From Venturia oleaginea (taxonomy: Eukaryota > Ascomycota > Dothideomycetes > Venturiales > Venturiaceae): a stretch of DNA of 64,000 nucleotides. The stretch spans positions 744,001 to 808,000 of the forward strand of contig JABMLP010000002.1 in NCBI GenBank assembly GCA_013176395.1, given 5' to 3'. A program made the position numbers and the translations under genes. The notes beneath the pieces were generated by a model, which saw only the letters and a program-made list of their open reading frames with translations, was not told the origin of the DNA and did no database searches. Below are positions 22,997-32,739 of this stretch, one piece after another. Each line of letters opens with the position of its first letter. The first letter of the stretch is position 1.

Positions 22997-23580
22997 CTGC
23001 GACCCCGGATGTCATTAAACTCGTTCGTCCATGAGGCCAGGGATGCCTCCCAAAAACTCTTCCGGACTCTGACCTTGTCTTGAACTTCGTCCGTAGCTGG
23101 GTAAAAACTGCGTCAACAACTTCCTCGACATCAAGTCGTTAACTGCGCTCCCCCATGAGTATAAACTGTGTCCGTCCTAAGCATGACAACTTAAACTGCT
23201 ACCTGTCCTAAGCATGACAAACTTAAACTGCTGACTGACCTTGGAATGTCGTCAAAACTTCCACAACCTTGGACGTTGTAAAATTACCGAAGCTGGGAAC
23301 TTGGTAAACTCATCCTGACCTGGCCACGTCTTGAAACTGGAGCTCGACCCTTGAGATAAGTCGCTAAACTGTAAGCTCCGACCGAAATTGTCGTTAAACT
23401 AGGCTTGACCGCAATGTCGTTAATCAACTTCTTGAGAGGAAGCTCAGCTCATTCGGACCTGAGATGTCTTGAAACTCTTTCGACCTGGGAAATGTCGAAG
23501 AAAACTGCAGCCTGACCATTGGGACAAGTCACGTAAACTGTAGGCCCGCGACCTGGGTAGACGTCGGAAATAAACTGCCT
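22997..23580. repeat. Degenerate ~30-bp minisatellite, about 19 units
   Basis: A core of roughly 22 bp recurs about 19 times with 5-10 bp spacers. It can be summarised as GACCTGG, then ATGTCG, then TAAACTG. Clear units lie near 22997, 23237, 23316, 23345, 23378, 23405, 23455, 23481, 23513 and 23549. Two neighbouring copies near 23175-23232 (TCCTAAGCATGACAA) are almost identical, which suggests recent duplication. Unit length varies from about 24 to 36 bp, so no reading frame is kept and the array is judged non-coding. It is not a CRISPR array because spacers are short and units degenerate. Confidence 0.75.
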
Positions 23581-23659
23581 AGTTTCTTTCCTCTCTTTCT
23601 GTCCTCTTCTCTTCCATCTTTTCCTTTGTAAGCGGCCTACCATTTAGTTGAAGTTTACA

Positions 23660-23752
23660 AGGTGTACGTGGAGGAAGTCGGACGATGAGCTCGCACCTTC
23701 GCGTGGTGTCCGATGTCTAGTAGCCCTTTAGTGATGAAGCTAAGACGAGCTC
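23660..23752. repeat. Hairpin repeat, copy A
   Basis: This 93-bp unit starts AGGTGTACGTGGAGGAAG and ends GAAGCTAAGACGAGCTC. It contains a 7-bp stem, 23677-23683 (GTCGGAC) with 23708-23714 (GTCCGAT, one G-T pair), enclosing a 24-nt loop. Within the loop CACC can pair with GGTG. Copy B lies about 190 bp downstream. Confidence 0.7.
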
Positions 23753-23756
23753 GCTG

Positions 23757-23789
23757 CCATTTATCTACCATTTATCTGCCATTTATCTG
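23757..23789. repeat. CCATTTATCT tandem triplicate
   Basis: Three exact copies of CCATTTATCT occur with an 11-bp period, at 23757, 23768 and 23779, between the two hairpin repeats. Confidence 0.85.
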
Positions 23790-23845
23790 TATTCATATCT
23801 TCCAGCCATTTCGTAGCAGGGTCGCCATGTAGTTTGTCATTTATT

Positions 23846-23936
23846 AGGTGTATGTGGAGGAAGCCGATCGACGAGCTCGCACCTTCACGTTGGTGATCGG
23901 CGTCAGTACTCTCTTTGGGGAAGCTAAGACGAGCTC
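23846..23936. repeat. Hairpin repeat, copy B
   Basis: This 91-bp unit matches copy A at both ends (AGGTGTATGTGGAGGAAG; GAAGCTAAGACGAGCTC) and in the loop (GAGCTCGCACCTTC). Its stem is 23863-23869 (GCCGATC) with 23895-23901 (GATCGGC), a perfect 7-bp pairing. Three stem positions differ from copy A on both sides in a way that preserves pairing. Confidence 0.7.
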
Positions 23937-24086
23937 ATTCACTTTTCATTGTCGCCTCTGCCTTCATGACTCATCGATGAATGATATCGGTGGATGACCG
24001 ATAATCCTTCCTGGAGGAATGGCTGTGATCGGTGGCGAGGTGCATTGCACGCTCTAATGTCGATGTGCTCGTGTGTTATTGCTGGT

Positions 24087-24231
24087 CTGGTCAGGCGTCT
24101 CTCCTCTGCCGACTGTTTTACCTAGCACCTTCCTGAGGATGATCAAACTATACTGTGCGAAGCACTTTTGCGCACAGTACAACTCTGACCATCCTCTGGG
24201 AGGTGCTAGATAGAGAGTCAGCGCTGACCAG
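24087..24231. repeat. Imperfect inverted repeat, 145 bp
   Basis: The inner arms 24122-24159 and 24171-24209 are ~38 nt each around an 11-nt loop. The innermost 9 bp (TACTGTGCG/CGCACAGTA) and the outer CTAGCACCT/AGGTGCTAG are perfect, with scattered mismatches between. The pairing resumes outside an unpaired bulge with CTGGTCAG at 24087-24094 and CTGACCAG at 24224-24231. A transcript would fold into a long stem-loop. No transposon ends or target duplications were seen. Confidence 0.75.
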
Positions 24232-27071
24232 AGACTCTTGCCGTTGCTCTCTGGCAGGAAGCGCTCGATTGGTAGAAGGTGAGGATGGTTGAAGCGGTGA
24301 TGGGCTGAAGAAAATTGAAATGGTCGGACGACTTTTCCGTTGGAGGCAAAACAGGAAAATGGTAAAATAACGAGTCGCCAATGTTTGTCTGACGAGCAGA
24401 GGAACGATGTCTTCGCACTCCTCCCTGCCGCAACAGTGGAGTTGTAGGAACCCAATTCGACGGACCAATGAACCACTTCTTCAATAGGTTTCAGTCTTTC
24501 CGTCGGGTTGGAAGCAAGCACTACCTTCAGTTGCGCTACATGTCTGATGAATCTAATGCTCCCCGTGAGCTCGATAAAACTTGGCGGCAACTACAGGTGG
24601 CACTACTACTCCAATTGAAGTATTCAGCTCGTCGAGCGATGATGCTGACGACAAACCGGCGAGCCACATAACCTTGATTTCTTGAAGATTGTCTGGAGTT
24701 GTCTGAGTGTTAGATTTTGCATAGAATGAATCAGTTTGTTTTGACATACCATATCGTGCCTATACCCGTTCAAAGCCGAGCTGTCCTCCACCGAAGTTGC
24801 GCAATTGGTCAGGAAGGAGTGAGCTAACGAGAGTCCATAAATACCTCATAACCAAACTGGGGCTCTGCTTTCAAGACAGCCCACTTTCGGCAGAAGTCTT
24901 CATGGTCCGCATCGCTATCCTTGTGTTGTGTTCAATTGCTTGCGCCATCATTGAGCCCTGGCACATCAGTTCCTACCACAGTATTCATTAGTTTGGGGAC
25001 ATGGATGAGAAACGATTGAATCTTGTTGCTTTCCATCGTCGATTTTGAATAATCGGCGACGACCTGTAATGGTGGTGAGCACCATCTCGATCCATATCCC
25101 GATTGAACCGACGAAATATTTGCAAGACAACCTTAGAAGGGCAGACGTCGAACAAGTGGACAGTGCAGTCAGTGATGGCTGTAGTAAACCGCAAGACACC
25201 ATGACCATGGCAGGCGAACAAGCATTCGTCATTGAAACGACCTCTTGACTTTACTGGCGTACGGTGCTAGCCGTTCCGCTGCCGCATCTTCGAGAATCAG
25301 GTGTGACATAAAAGCGCAATCTTGCTGTAAGGTTCTTTATCAAGAATGCAACCGGAAATTTTCTAAAACACACAAGTCGTGTGTCCTCGATGATGTGTCT
25401 ATGGCTATGTTGCTGGTTGCTGGTTGCTGGTAACAATCTGTAACCACAGTCAAGGCAGTTCATACATCGTGGTAATCGGAGGATGCTTCACAACTTTGCT
25501 GGTTGTTATTATTTATCCCAGCTGAGATGGTGAGTATCTTTAGTTTCGTCGTATTTTCACCAAAATAGGACACCGATGATGGGAATCACCGGCTGTTTTT
25601 CTTTACGCACACTATGTGCCCACAAGAAGACGATAAAATACCTAGGCGTGCGATCGAGTCTCAAAGCTTGATCTGATACATTGCCCATTACTTGAGGTAG
25701 TTTGCACGATACCGCGATGTTGGCTGCTGAATGCATGGCATATTTTCTGTTGATGGTCATCAGTATTATATCTTCTGATTCTATCGTGATTGTTGAAACA
25801 TGCGTACTTGCCTCATGACAATTCGATTTGACAAGACAGAAGGTGAAATAGAACTAGCTATGGTCCTATCCAGAGCATCCGCACCGTACTTCTCCACCAA
25901 TTTGACGGTTTTCTGTGAGGAATGAGGTGAACAGGGCTTCCAGGACTTTATACCGCGCCTCTTTCGAGTAATCATTCCGGGGTCCGTACGAAACCGAATT
26001 TCTGAACGTGACGCTCTTTGCTGTATACCGAATCTACACGTCTTCTGCTTTTGTTTGTCAATTCCACCTGATGTGAATCAGGCAGTCAGCAAAATCGGCA
26101 ATGCCACGTGTACGTGCATCAAAAGTAGGCAGAAGCTGCTATATAGACAGTCTTATGGAAGACTGTCTCAATCATCTTGCCTGTAAACTTCGACGTTATA
26201 ACAGCTGTGGGTTTATCAAAACTTGTATTCTGACAGACGATGAAATAATTGATGCCATTGGAGCATTGTGAGCAAATGTCGTGATTGATCATGTTGCATT
26301 GATGATTGCCTTTGATGATGATTTTCTTTTGGTGATGAGAATGAAATACACACGTTCCTAGGGATAATCATCGTCTTTGTGGTGTCGATGTTCGTAGAAA
26401 CCACGTCGAAAGTCGTCGTAATTCACAATACATTTCGATTGATTCCATGGTACGGTTTGGCCGGCTGATTTGGGTACATTCCTCTTCCTCCTCGAGAACC
26501 TGATCTTAGCAAGGGGAATGTCTTTGGCTTTCTATGCCAGAGCGGTGTTCGGTTCTTCGAGCGACCTTACTAAGATGGACAGGCATTATCGGCGCGAAAA
26601 ACGAGACGTGGTATTGGATTTGACTGGATGGGTGCTGTGAAGGAGGAGAGGGACAGATTTCTCTCCGCTTCATTCAAGTGGGCGGCGGCACAGACTTGAT
26701 CAGCGTCATGGAACTTCTCGTGATCAGGGCTCCATTGCGGAAGTTCAGGAAACACCAAATGTCTCTGAAATTCACCAAGGAAGTAGAGAACACCCTATTC
26801 CCAGCACAATTGAATATCAAAAATAGATCAAAATGCAGTTGATGAAAAATTGATACATTGGTCTATCTCGGACCGACATGGCACGCAACATGATGCACGC
26901 CAATGATGATCAGCTGCAGGAACAGAAAACATCCGAAAGTCGAGTAAGGTTACCAAATACCAAAGGCGGGGAGAACTTGGGCAGGAGTGGCCGATCAAAC
27001 TCACTCTGATCCTTTCCATAATAACATCAACTTCACTCTTTTATCCCAAATTCCAGACCTATATTCATAAA
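24232..27071. other. Gene-poor region of about 2.8 kb
   Basis: Only short ORFs occur, none with recognisable family features. The longest nearby, on the minus strand at 24054-24590, overlaps the inverted repeat and looks random. A GGTTGCT triplicate lies at about 25411-25432. A minus-strand stretch at 24988-25221 (AITDCTVHLFDVCPSKVV) is faintly protein-like and may be a gene relic. The right end contains the acetyltransferase promoter. Confidence 0.45.
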
Positions 27072-27813
27072 ATGTCTTTGAGCAAAGAGTCAATGGACGC
27101 CATGATGACCAGTTTAAACAGCTGTGAGGAGTATCAGAAAATGCTCAGGGGCGAACTCTACTACTCCTTCGGCCTTGAAATGAGTGCTGCTCGACGCCGT
27201 TGTGCTCTGGCATGCAAGAAGTTCAACCGTGCTGCCGAAGAAGAAGACATCACGCGAAGAGAACAAGTTCAGCTTTGGCGAAAGTGAGTGTCAACAGATG
27301 CTGCTGCTCTAGAATTCCTAATACTGATTTTACAGCATCGTGGGCAACACCGATCCATTACCGCCACAAGCAGCAACACCAGAAGAAGATGAAGCTCTTT
27401 TCGTCAACGAGCCATACGTGGAAGCTCCCGTGCGCGTCGACTACGGCATTCATCTCACCGTGGGACCAGGCACTATGATGAACTTCAATTTCGTCGTACT
27501 AGACACCTGTCGAGTTACCATTGGCGCAAGAGTACTTTTTGGTCCAAACGTCTCCATCTTCTCTGCATCTCATCCACTGGACTCAAATGTCAGGAATGGT
27601 CTCGTTGGTCCAGAGTGTGGCAAGGAGATTCACATAGGAGATGATTGCTGGGTTGGAGGGAACGTTATTTTTCTTGCGGGTGTGACAATTGGGAGAGGTT
27701 GCACGATTGGGGCTGGAAGTGTGGTTACAAAGTCCGTTGAGCCATTTACAGTGGTCGGAGGTAATCCAGCCAGGTTACTCAAGAAGCTGGAGAACACATG
27801 GGAGGAGAAATGA
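27072..27813 (+). CDS. Maltose/galactoside O-acetyltransferase-like enzyme
   Basis: Exons 27072-27283 and 27336-27813, separated by a 52-nt intron with an ATACTGAT branch region, give 229 residues. The N-terminus (SCEEYQKMLRGELY) is the short helical Mac domain of maltose acetyltransferases. The rest is a left-handed parallel beta helix built from hexapeptide repeats (VTIGARVLFGPNV, IHIGDDCWVGGNVIFLAGV, TIGRGCTIGAGSVV). SASHPLD contains the catalytic histidine expected in this family, and VVGGNPARLLK is the usual C-terminal signature. The enzyme should transfer acetyl from acetyl-CoA to a sugar hydroxyl; the true substrate in fungi is not known. The length matches the family. Confidence 0.9.
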
Positions 27814-28090
27814 TAACATGTACTTCGCGACATATGAGTCTCAGCCTCAATATGCTTTGGTGCTACCACGAGGCGCCGTTTCATGCTCTGAGCACACAGT
27901 TTTGGAGTACCATGGAACCAATCTTTCTAGAATAATGTTCTCCAGGACCCGTACCAAATACTTGCCAAAGAGAAATCGCTCAAACCCAACGGAATCTTGA
28001 AAGTATTGATTCATTTCCGAGATCCTCCAAATCAAACTCTTCTCTTACTTACACGCATTTCTGAGCTCCGCCATTCCAAAACCAACTGCG

Positions 28091-28890
28091 ATGTCTCCTC
28101 AACCAGCTCTGTGTTGCGACAAAGACCACTGGCAACAGATCAAGGTAGAAGGGTGTCCTCATTATACTTGGTACAACCAATGCAAAAGAACGAATCAATG
28201 GGAGAAACCATTGGAGCTAATGACAGACGACGAAGTGAGCTCTGAAATACCTCGTACCGAACATTATTATTGCTGCTGATCAATCAACAGCAACCACGCC
28301 CATGTGAAGGGTCCAGTTGCTGGGCAATGAAGACCAGCCGTATAGGCGTCCCATATTACTATGATCATTGCAGAGACACAAGTGAGACGAACAAGTATTA
28401 TACCACGCCTAGGAGCTTGATGACGAAAATAGAGGTCAGTTCTGACCGCCTATACCATCCCTTCACAACTAACTTCTGTTTGTAGCGCATCACAGAAGCC
28501 AGGATCCTTCCCTGGCAGAAATGTGTCGATGGCAACAGTAGTCGAGTCTTCTACCACAACCTGGCCACCGACTTCGTGACTGCTTGCGACCAGGTTCCGG
28601 AGGAAGTGCAGGATATCCTTGATTTGATAGAGATTGATAGGGAGGAAGAGGCGGAGAGGAGGGAGGAGGCTAGGCAGGAGGAGCTACGCGAGGAAGCTAG
28701 AGAAGAGTTTGCGAGGCAGGCAGTCGCAGAATGGATGGCAAGCGGACGTGTGAAATCGAGTCCCCAGGAAGTTTTCGAAAGAGACACATCTGAAAGACCT
28801 CCACCATACTCCGAGGCTGTCCAGGCTCTGGAAAATCGAAGGTCCCAATGGCGGAGGCTCTTCAATAAGCTTAAATATATGTGGGATTAA
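28091..28890 (+). CDS. Protein with three degenerate WW repeats and a PPPY motif
   Basis: Exons 28091-28234, 28291-28434 and 28486-28890 give 230 residues. The first two exons are each exactly 144 bp (48 codons), phase 0, and each encodes one WW-like unit. Unit 1 has W14, YTWYN at 25-29 and W37xxP40. Unit 2 has W59, YYYD at 70-73 and Y85xxP88, with Tyr in place of the second Trp. Unit 3 begins exon 3 with LPW (104-106) and VFYHN, and lacks the second Trp. A strongly charged coiled coil (EEEAERREEARQEEL) follows. The C-terminal region contains RPPPYSEA, with a PPPY motif at 201-204, the classic WW ligand. The gene family was not recognised by name. The introns have good GT/AG borders. Confidence 0.72.
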
Positions 28891-31800
28891 TGGACTCGCA
28901 GCCAGGAAATCAAGTAAGACATATTCAGCGCCCAATATGTAATTTCAGAGATACTGAGGACGTTCTGGGTTTTCCTTCTCTTTCTACTCAAAGGCGCTTT
29001 TTCGATGCGAATATTTTTGGGAGTCGATGTAATGGAGACGCGACTCATGCGAGCAAGACTCTGGCAGAATCGAGCTATCAGTGCGAGCGAAAAGCGGCCG
29101 GTTTTTTGACTTACCTCAAAATAATCAACTTTCCCGATAACTTACTTGAACCGAGAGATATACTTTGGAAAGCAACAGCTAGTTCTAATAATCTTACTAA
29201 GAGTCTTCTTAAGAGTTTACAAGCTTTTTAGAATTTACTTCGACCGTTTGGTTATCGAAATCAATCGAGTTCGTCGCTAGGCCGTACGCAAAATCTGGCC
29301 AGTACTGCTTCCGATCCTCGGCAGCCGCAAGAGCACCAATCGCACACCGGCTGGTAAAATCTGATAAATTTGGTGGCAATCTCAAGAGGGAAAGAAAATG
29401 CCACCGAATGAGCGCCACATCACTTCTCGCCTGTTTTCGATGTGGTGGTTGCGTGCCGAACACAAATCGTGCCGCGATTTGAAGGAAAAGTCCACTTATT
29501 CAAACTTTACTGTATCCCTACCAGCCACCTATACAAATGTTCTAGCCTTTCAAGTCCGCAGTCTTCCACTTTCTGACATTTTTGATGGGATCCTCGCATT
29601 CTTGAAAATTTTGAGTTTTTCGGCAATTGCACCGTGTTTGACGGAAAACATTTTGTAGTATCTTACACTCTCGTAAACAGGCAAATCTTTACCGCCTAGA
29701 ATGACTTGAGTATAAATAATTTTTCTTCCGACAATATAAGTTTCACACCGCCGGAACTTTGATATCAATCAAATCTAAGATACTGGACCACGGAATTTCC
29801 GAAAGTCATGTTTGAAAATTTCATCCTCCCTACCAGGATAGTCAATTTCGAGTCAGACTGTCATGCCCAAATCTAGCAGGGTCTCCGAAAAAGCTCGCAG
29901 AAAAACTGAGCAGCCAAATCGACGAATACTTGACTGCAAACCTTTGGCTGGAGTGGCCTTATTAGGAAATCCGAAACAATCTACAGCGGGGGGTATGGAT
30001 GAAAGAAAAACTCAGCTCGAGTACAGAACCCGAATATATATGGAGAACATCAGAATGAGACTTCTAGATGACGGCTCGATGGCCTCGCATCGGAGGAGGC
30101 ATATACGTAGTGGTAATATCATATCAGATTCTTACGGCTGACAGTCCGCACGCATAACGCAACCTCGCCTTACCACGTCCGCCCTACCAGGCAAAGCAAC
30201 ATGCCTAGTTGCCTACCGTGCTCCGTAAGCGCGAAGACAGCTAATCTCGTCCGAATAATCAACTACCCCATATTATCCGGTCCGCAGACATCCTCGAGGG
30301 GAGGAAGGGCGGGAAGACCTCCACTCCAGGTAAATCACCAGCAATTTTGAGGTCTCGTGTTTCGCATAAAAGGCCGATATTGAATGGAAGCATCGTAGAA
30401 CATTCTCTTGGCTCGTGCTCGATCGCGCTAGCAGAGCCTTTTGGTACCGACCCGTTTCCCACGTGCCTGGGCGGAGCTCAAACTCCACCTGGGCATCAAT
30501 TCATATGGAGCAGGAAGGAGCCAACCCGTGCGCGCACAGGGCTCTGCAAGACTTTACCCGGTACAAGGAAAATTGAACGCCGCAATTTCGGCCTAACGCT
30601 CAGGGAATCAGAAGTGTGACTGAGCTTGGGAGATTTCTCGAGGCGTGGTTGGTTCTGACAGAAAACCGAGGGATGGAAAGAGGGTTGTTTGCAGAGTGAC
30701 AAAGCATTGCCGACAGGGTTTATGCTTTGTATGGAGGAATGCGATCCGAGGCGGAATGCACATTCTTCGTCTTGTCGATGTCCTGGTGATCGATCGCAAA
30801 GCAAACGGATCGGAAGGTGGGAAGGAGAAAACGGGATGGACAGGAAGGCGAACAAATGATTGCGGCCGGCTATATGATAACTGCCCGTTTGGAGTCGTGG
30901 AGACAGCCCGACTACGCCCGTCGCGTCGGCAGATGGATTCCGACGCACTGGGCAAAAGCACAGCAAAAAGGGTCGAAAGATGTACGGATAAAGACCTAGG
31001 GAAGAATTGCCATTGGTGCGTCTGTGTTCCCTGATTCTCCCCCGGATTCCCATAAGATTTGGTGGCGGTGAAAAAAAGAATAGTACCCACGGAGACGGAT
31101 TCGGACGTCTCGGACGTTTGCTTATTCGTGTGTCTCCTTGGTGCCCTCGCCTCACAAGGAGGTCGGCTCCATAAGAATAGCATATGCACATGTTGCACTG
31201 CCTGCTCACTTCATCACGCAGGAACAGGATTTCGACTGTTTTGATCTGGATGCGAGGAATCGTTTCAAATTGCAAGCAGAACGTGCGAGTCAGATTGTTC
31301 CAGAGCGCCTCCCCCCACCGCAAGCACCGAGGTCACTAGACGATGCTTTTGGTGGCTATGGACTATGGAGTCGTTGATCCCTGCGCCCAAAAAGGGTCTG
31401 GCGGACATCCCTTTGAGATTCCGTCCACGCAAACGACCTGTGTGGCTTGTAGCGGCGTGCAAGTAGCTGCCGCGGAACGATATCCCGGAAAAGAATGTGA
31501 TCTAGACGGATGGCAGGGAGGGCTTAAGGGCTTATTCTGGCGTTGAGCGGCGTGTGGGGGGACAGGACTACTCTTGATCTTGGTTTTCGTGGCAAGTATT
31601 CTTGATTCCATCACACACACGCCTCACAAGATAGATGAGTGCGACGTGACGTGTAGACTACGAGCATGAGTTGTTGGCAGCCTCGTGTTGTTGCTGTACC
31701 GAGAGGTGTGCTGTTGTTGTACCAATCTTGATGTATCCTTGACGAAGCCCATCCCGAGCAATTGACGGTGTGTAGCGACGGCCGAATGAGGAAACAAGTC

Positions 31801-32307
31801 GAGATTGAAATCAAATGCCAGAGTCTCGTTCGCCGAGCGACACCTCGGTGCTGGGGGTAAGCTCCCTCGCGGATGCGCCATCCTCGCTCCCGACCAGTAA
31901 GAAAGCTCGAGCAGTCTTGCGGTCAGCACGTCCAACGAATCGTGCCCCACGCCTCACAGCGGCGGTGAAAGTGCCGGAAACGGATCTAAAAAAGAGTCAG
32001 AGACTTCGACTGTTTCGAGCTCTATAATTCCAGCCCTCCCATGCGCCATCCTTTGTTTTGAGCACGAAGTCCGATATCTGTCACTCGGCCTTATTTTTTC
32101 GATACATCCCACGTCCACACACTCTCTCCTGAACCCCACAAACCCATACCGGCGGTACTTATACACAGCCTGCCCACGCCTCAGCCTCTGTATAAACAAT
32201 CGAGGCATCATCCACAAATCGCAACATCCTTACCCTCATGTGTGGATACTTTTCGATAACATACCCACATTACTTCCTGCCGTCTTGACCGTCAAATCAA
32301 ATCGAAA
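28891..32307. other. Intergenic spacer of about 3.4 kb
   Basis: 28.9-29.8 kb is AT-richer and may be old repeat debris. The remainder is of average composition. A 275-codon minus-strand ORF at 30496-31323 has Arg/Pro/Ser/Phe-heavy composition and no domain, so it is not called. The right end should hold the promoter of the next gene. Confidence 0.45.
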
Positions 32308-32739
32308 ATGAACTTCTCATACTCTCCAAGCTCATCGGGCTCCTCGTCGCCTATCTCCATCGGCTGGCCATCGCCTGGTTGCGAAGCGTCTTCTCCAAGA
32401 GATATTCCGGCAGCCTCAAAGAGCAACATGGCTTGTGCCTACCCAAGCTGGCCAACTGGTCCAGCTCTTTCGCAATACACCACTGGCGCTCCCAGCGCTT
32501 TCATCAGCGACGAAGATTTATTCCTTGACGACTTGCTCGATGGGCAAGCACCTTTCCTCCGCGAAGCTCCAGCACCACCAAGAGACATTCCTCTTCCAGC
32601 CGTCGCCATGCCTTTGCAGCCACTCTTCGCCCAGCCAAAGCCAAAAAAGGAGTCGCGCAGGCGCAGCTCTGCAAAGAAGACCAGACGCGCATCGAAGCCA
32701 ATGTCGCCCATTGCTGAATCCCCAGAAATTCGCGTGTAA
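32308..32739 (+). CDS. Small conserved fungal protein of unknown function
   Basis: A single exon of 143 residues. The N-terminus is Ser/Pro-rich. An acidic block follows (SAFISDEDLFLDDLL), then PFLREAPAPPRD, then a basic run (KKESRRRSSAKKTRR) ending in SKPMSPIAESPE. The combination of the ISDEDL box, the basic Ser-rich patch and the terminal SPIAESPE resembles a small protein widespread in Pezizomycotina but without known function. The basic patch could be a nuclear localisation signal, and RRRSS fits a basophilic kinase site. The identification is from memory of the pattern only. Confidence 0.7.
   Translation: MNFSYSPSSSGSSSPISIGWPSPGCEASSPRDIPAASKSNMACAYPSWPTGPALSQYTTGAPSAFISDEDLFLDDLLDGQAPFLREAPAPPRDIPLPAVAMPLQPLFAQPKPKKESRRRSSAKKTRRASKPMSPIAESPEIRV

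Noticed and set aside
22997..23580. CRISPR-like repetition
   Set aside because: Units are degenerate, spacers are only 5-10 bp, and the organism is a fungus.
24054..24590. 178-codon minus-strand ORF
   Set aside because: It runs through the inverted repeat, three minus frames are open in the same region, and no family pattern is seen.
30496..31323. 275-codon minus-strand ORF
   Set aside because: The composition is Arg/Pro/Ser/Phe-heavy with no domain, and other frames over the same stretch are equally open.
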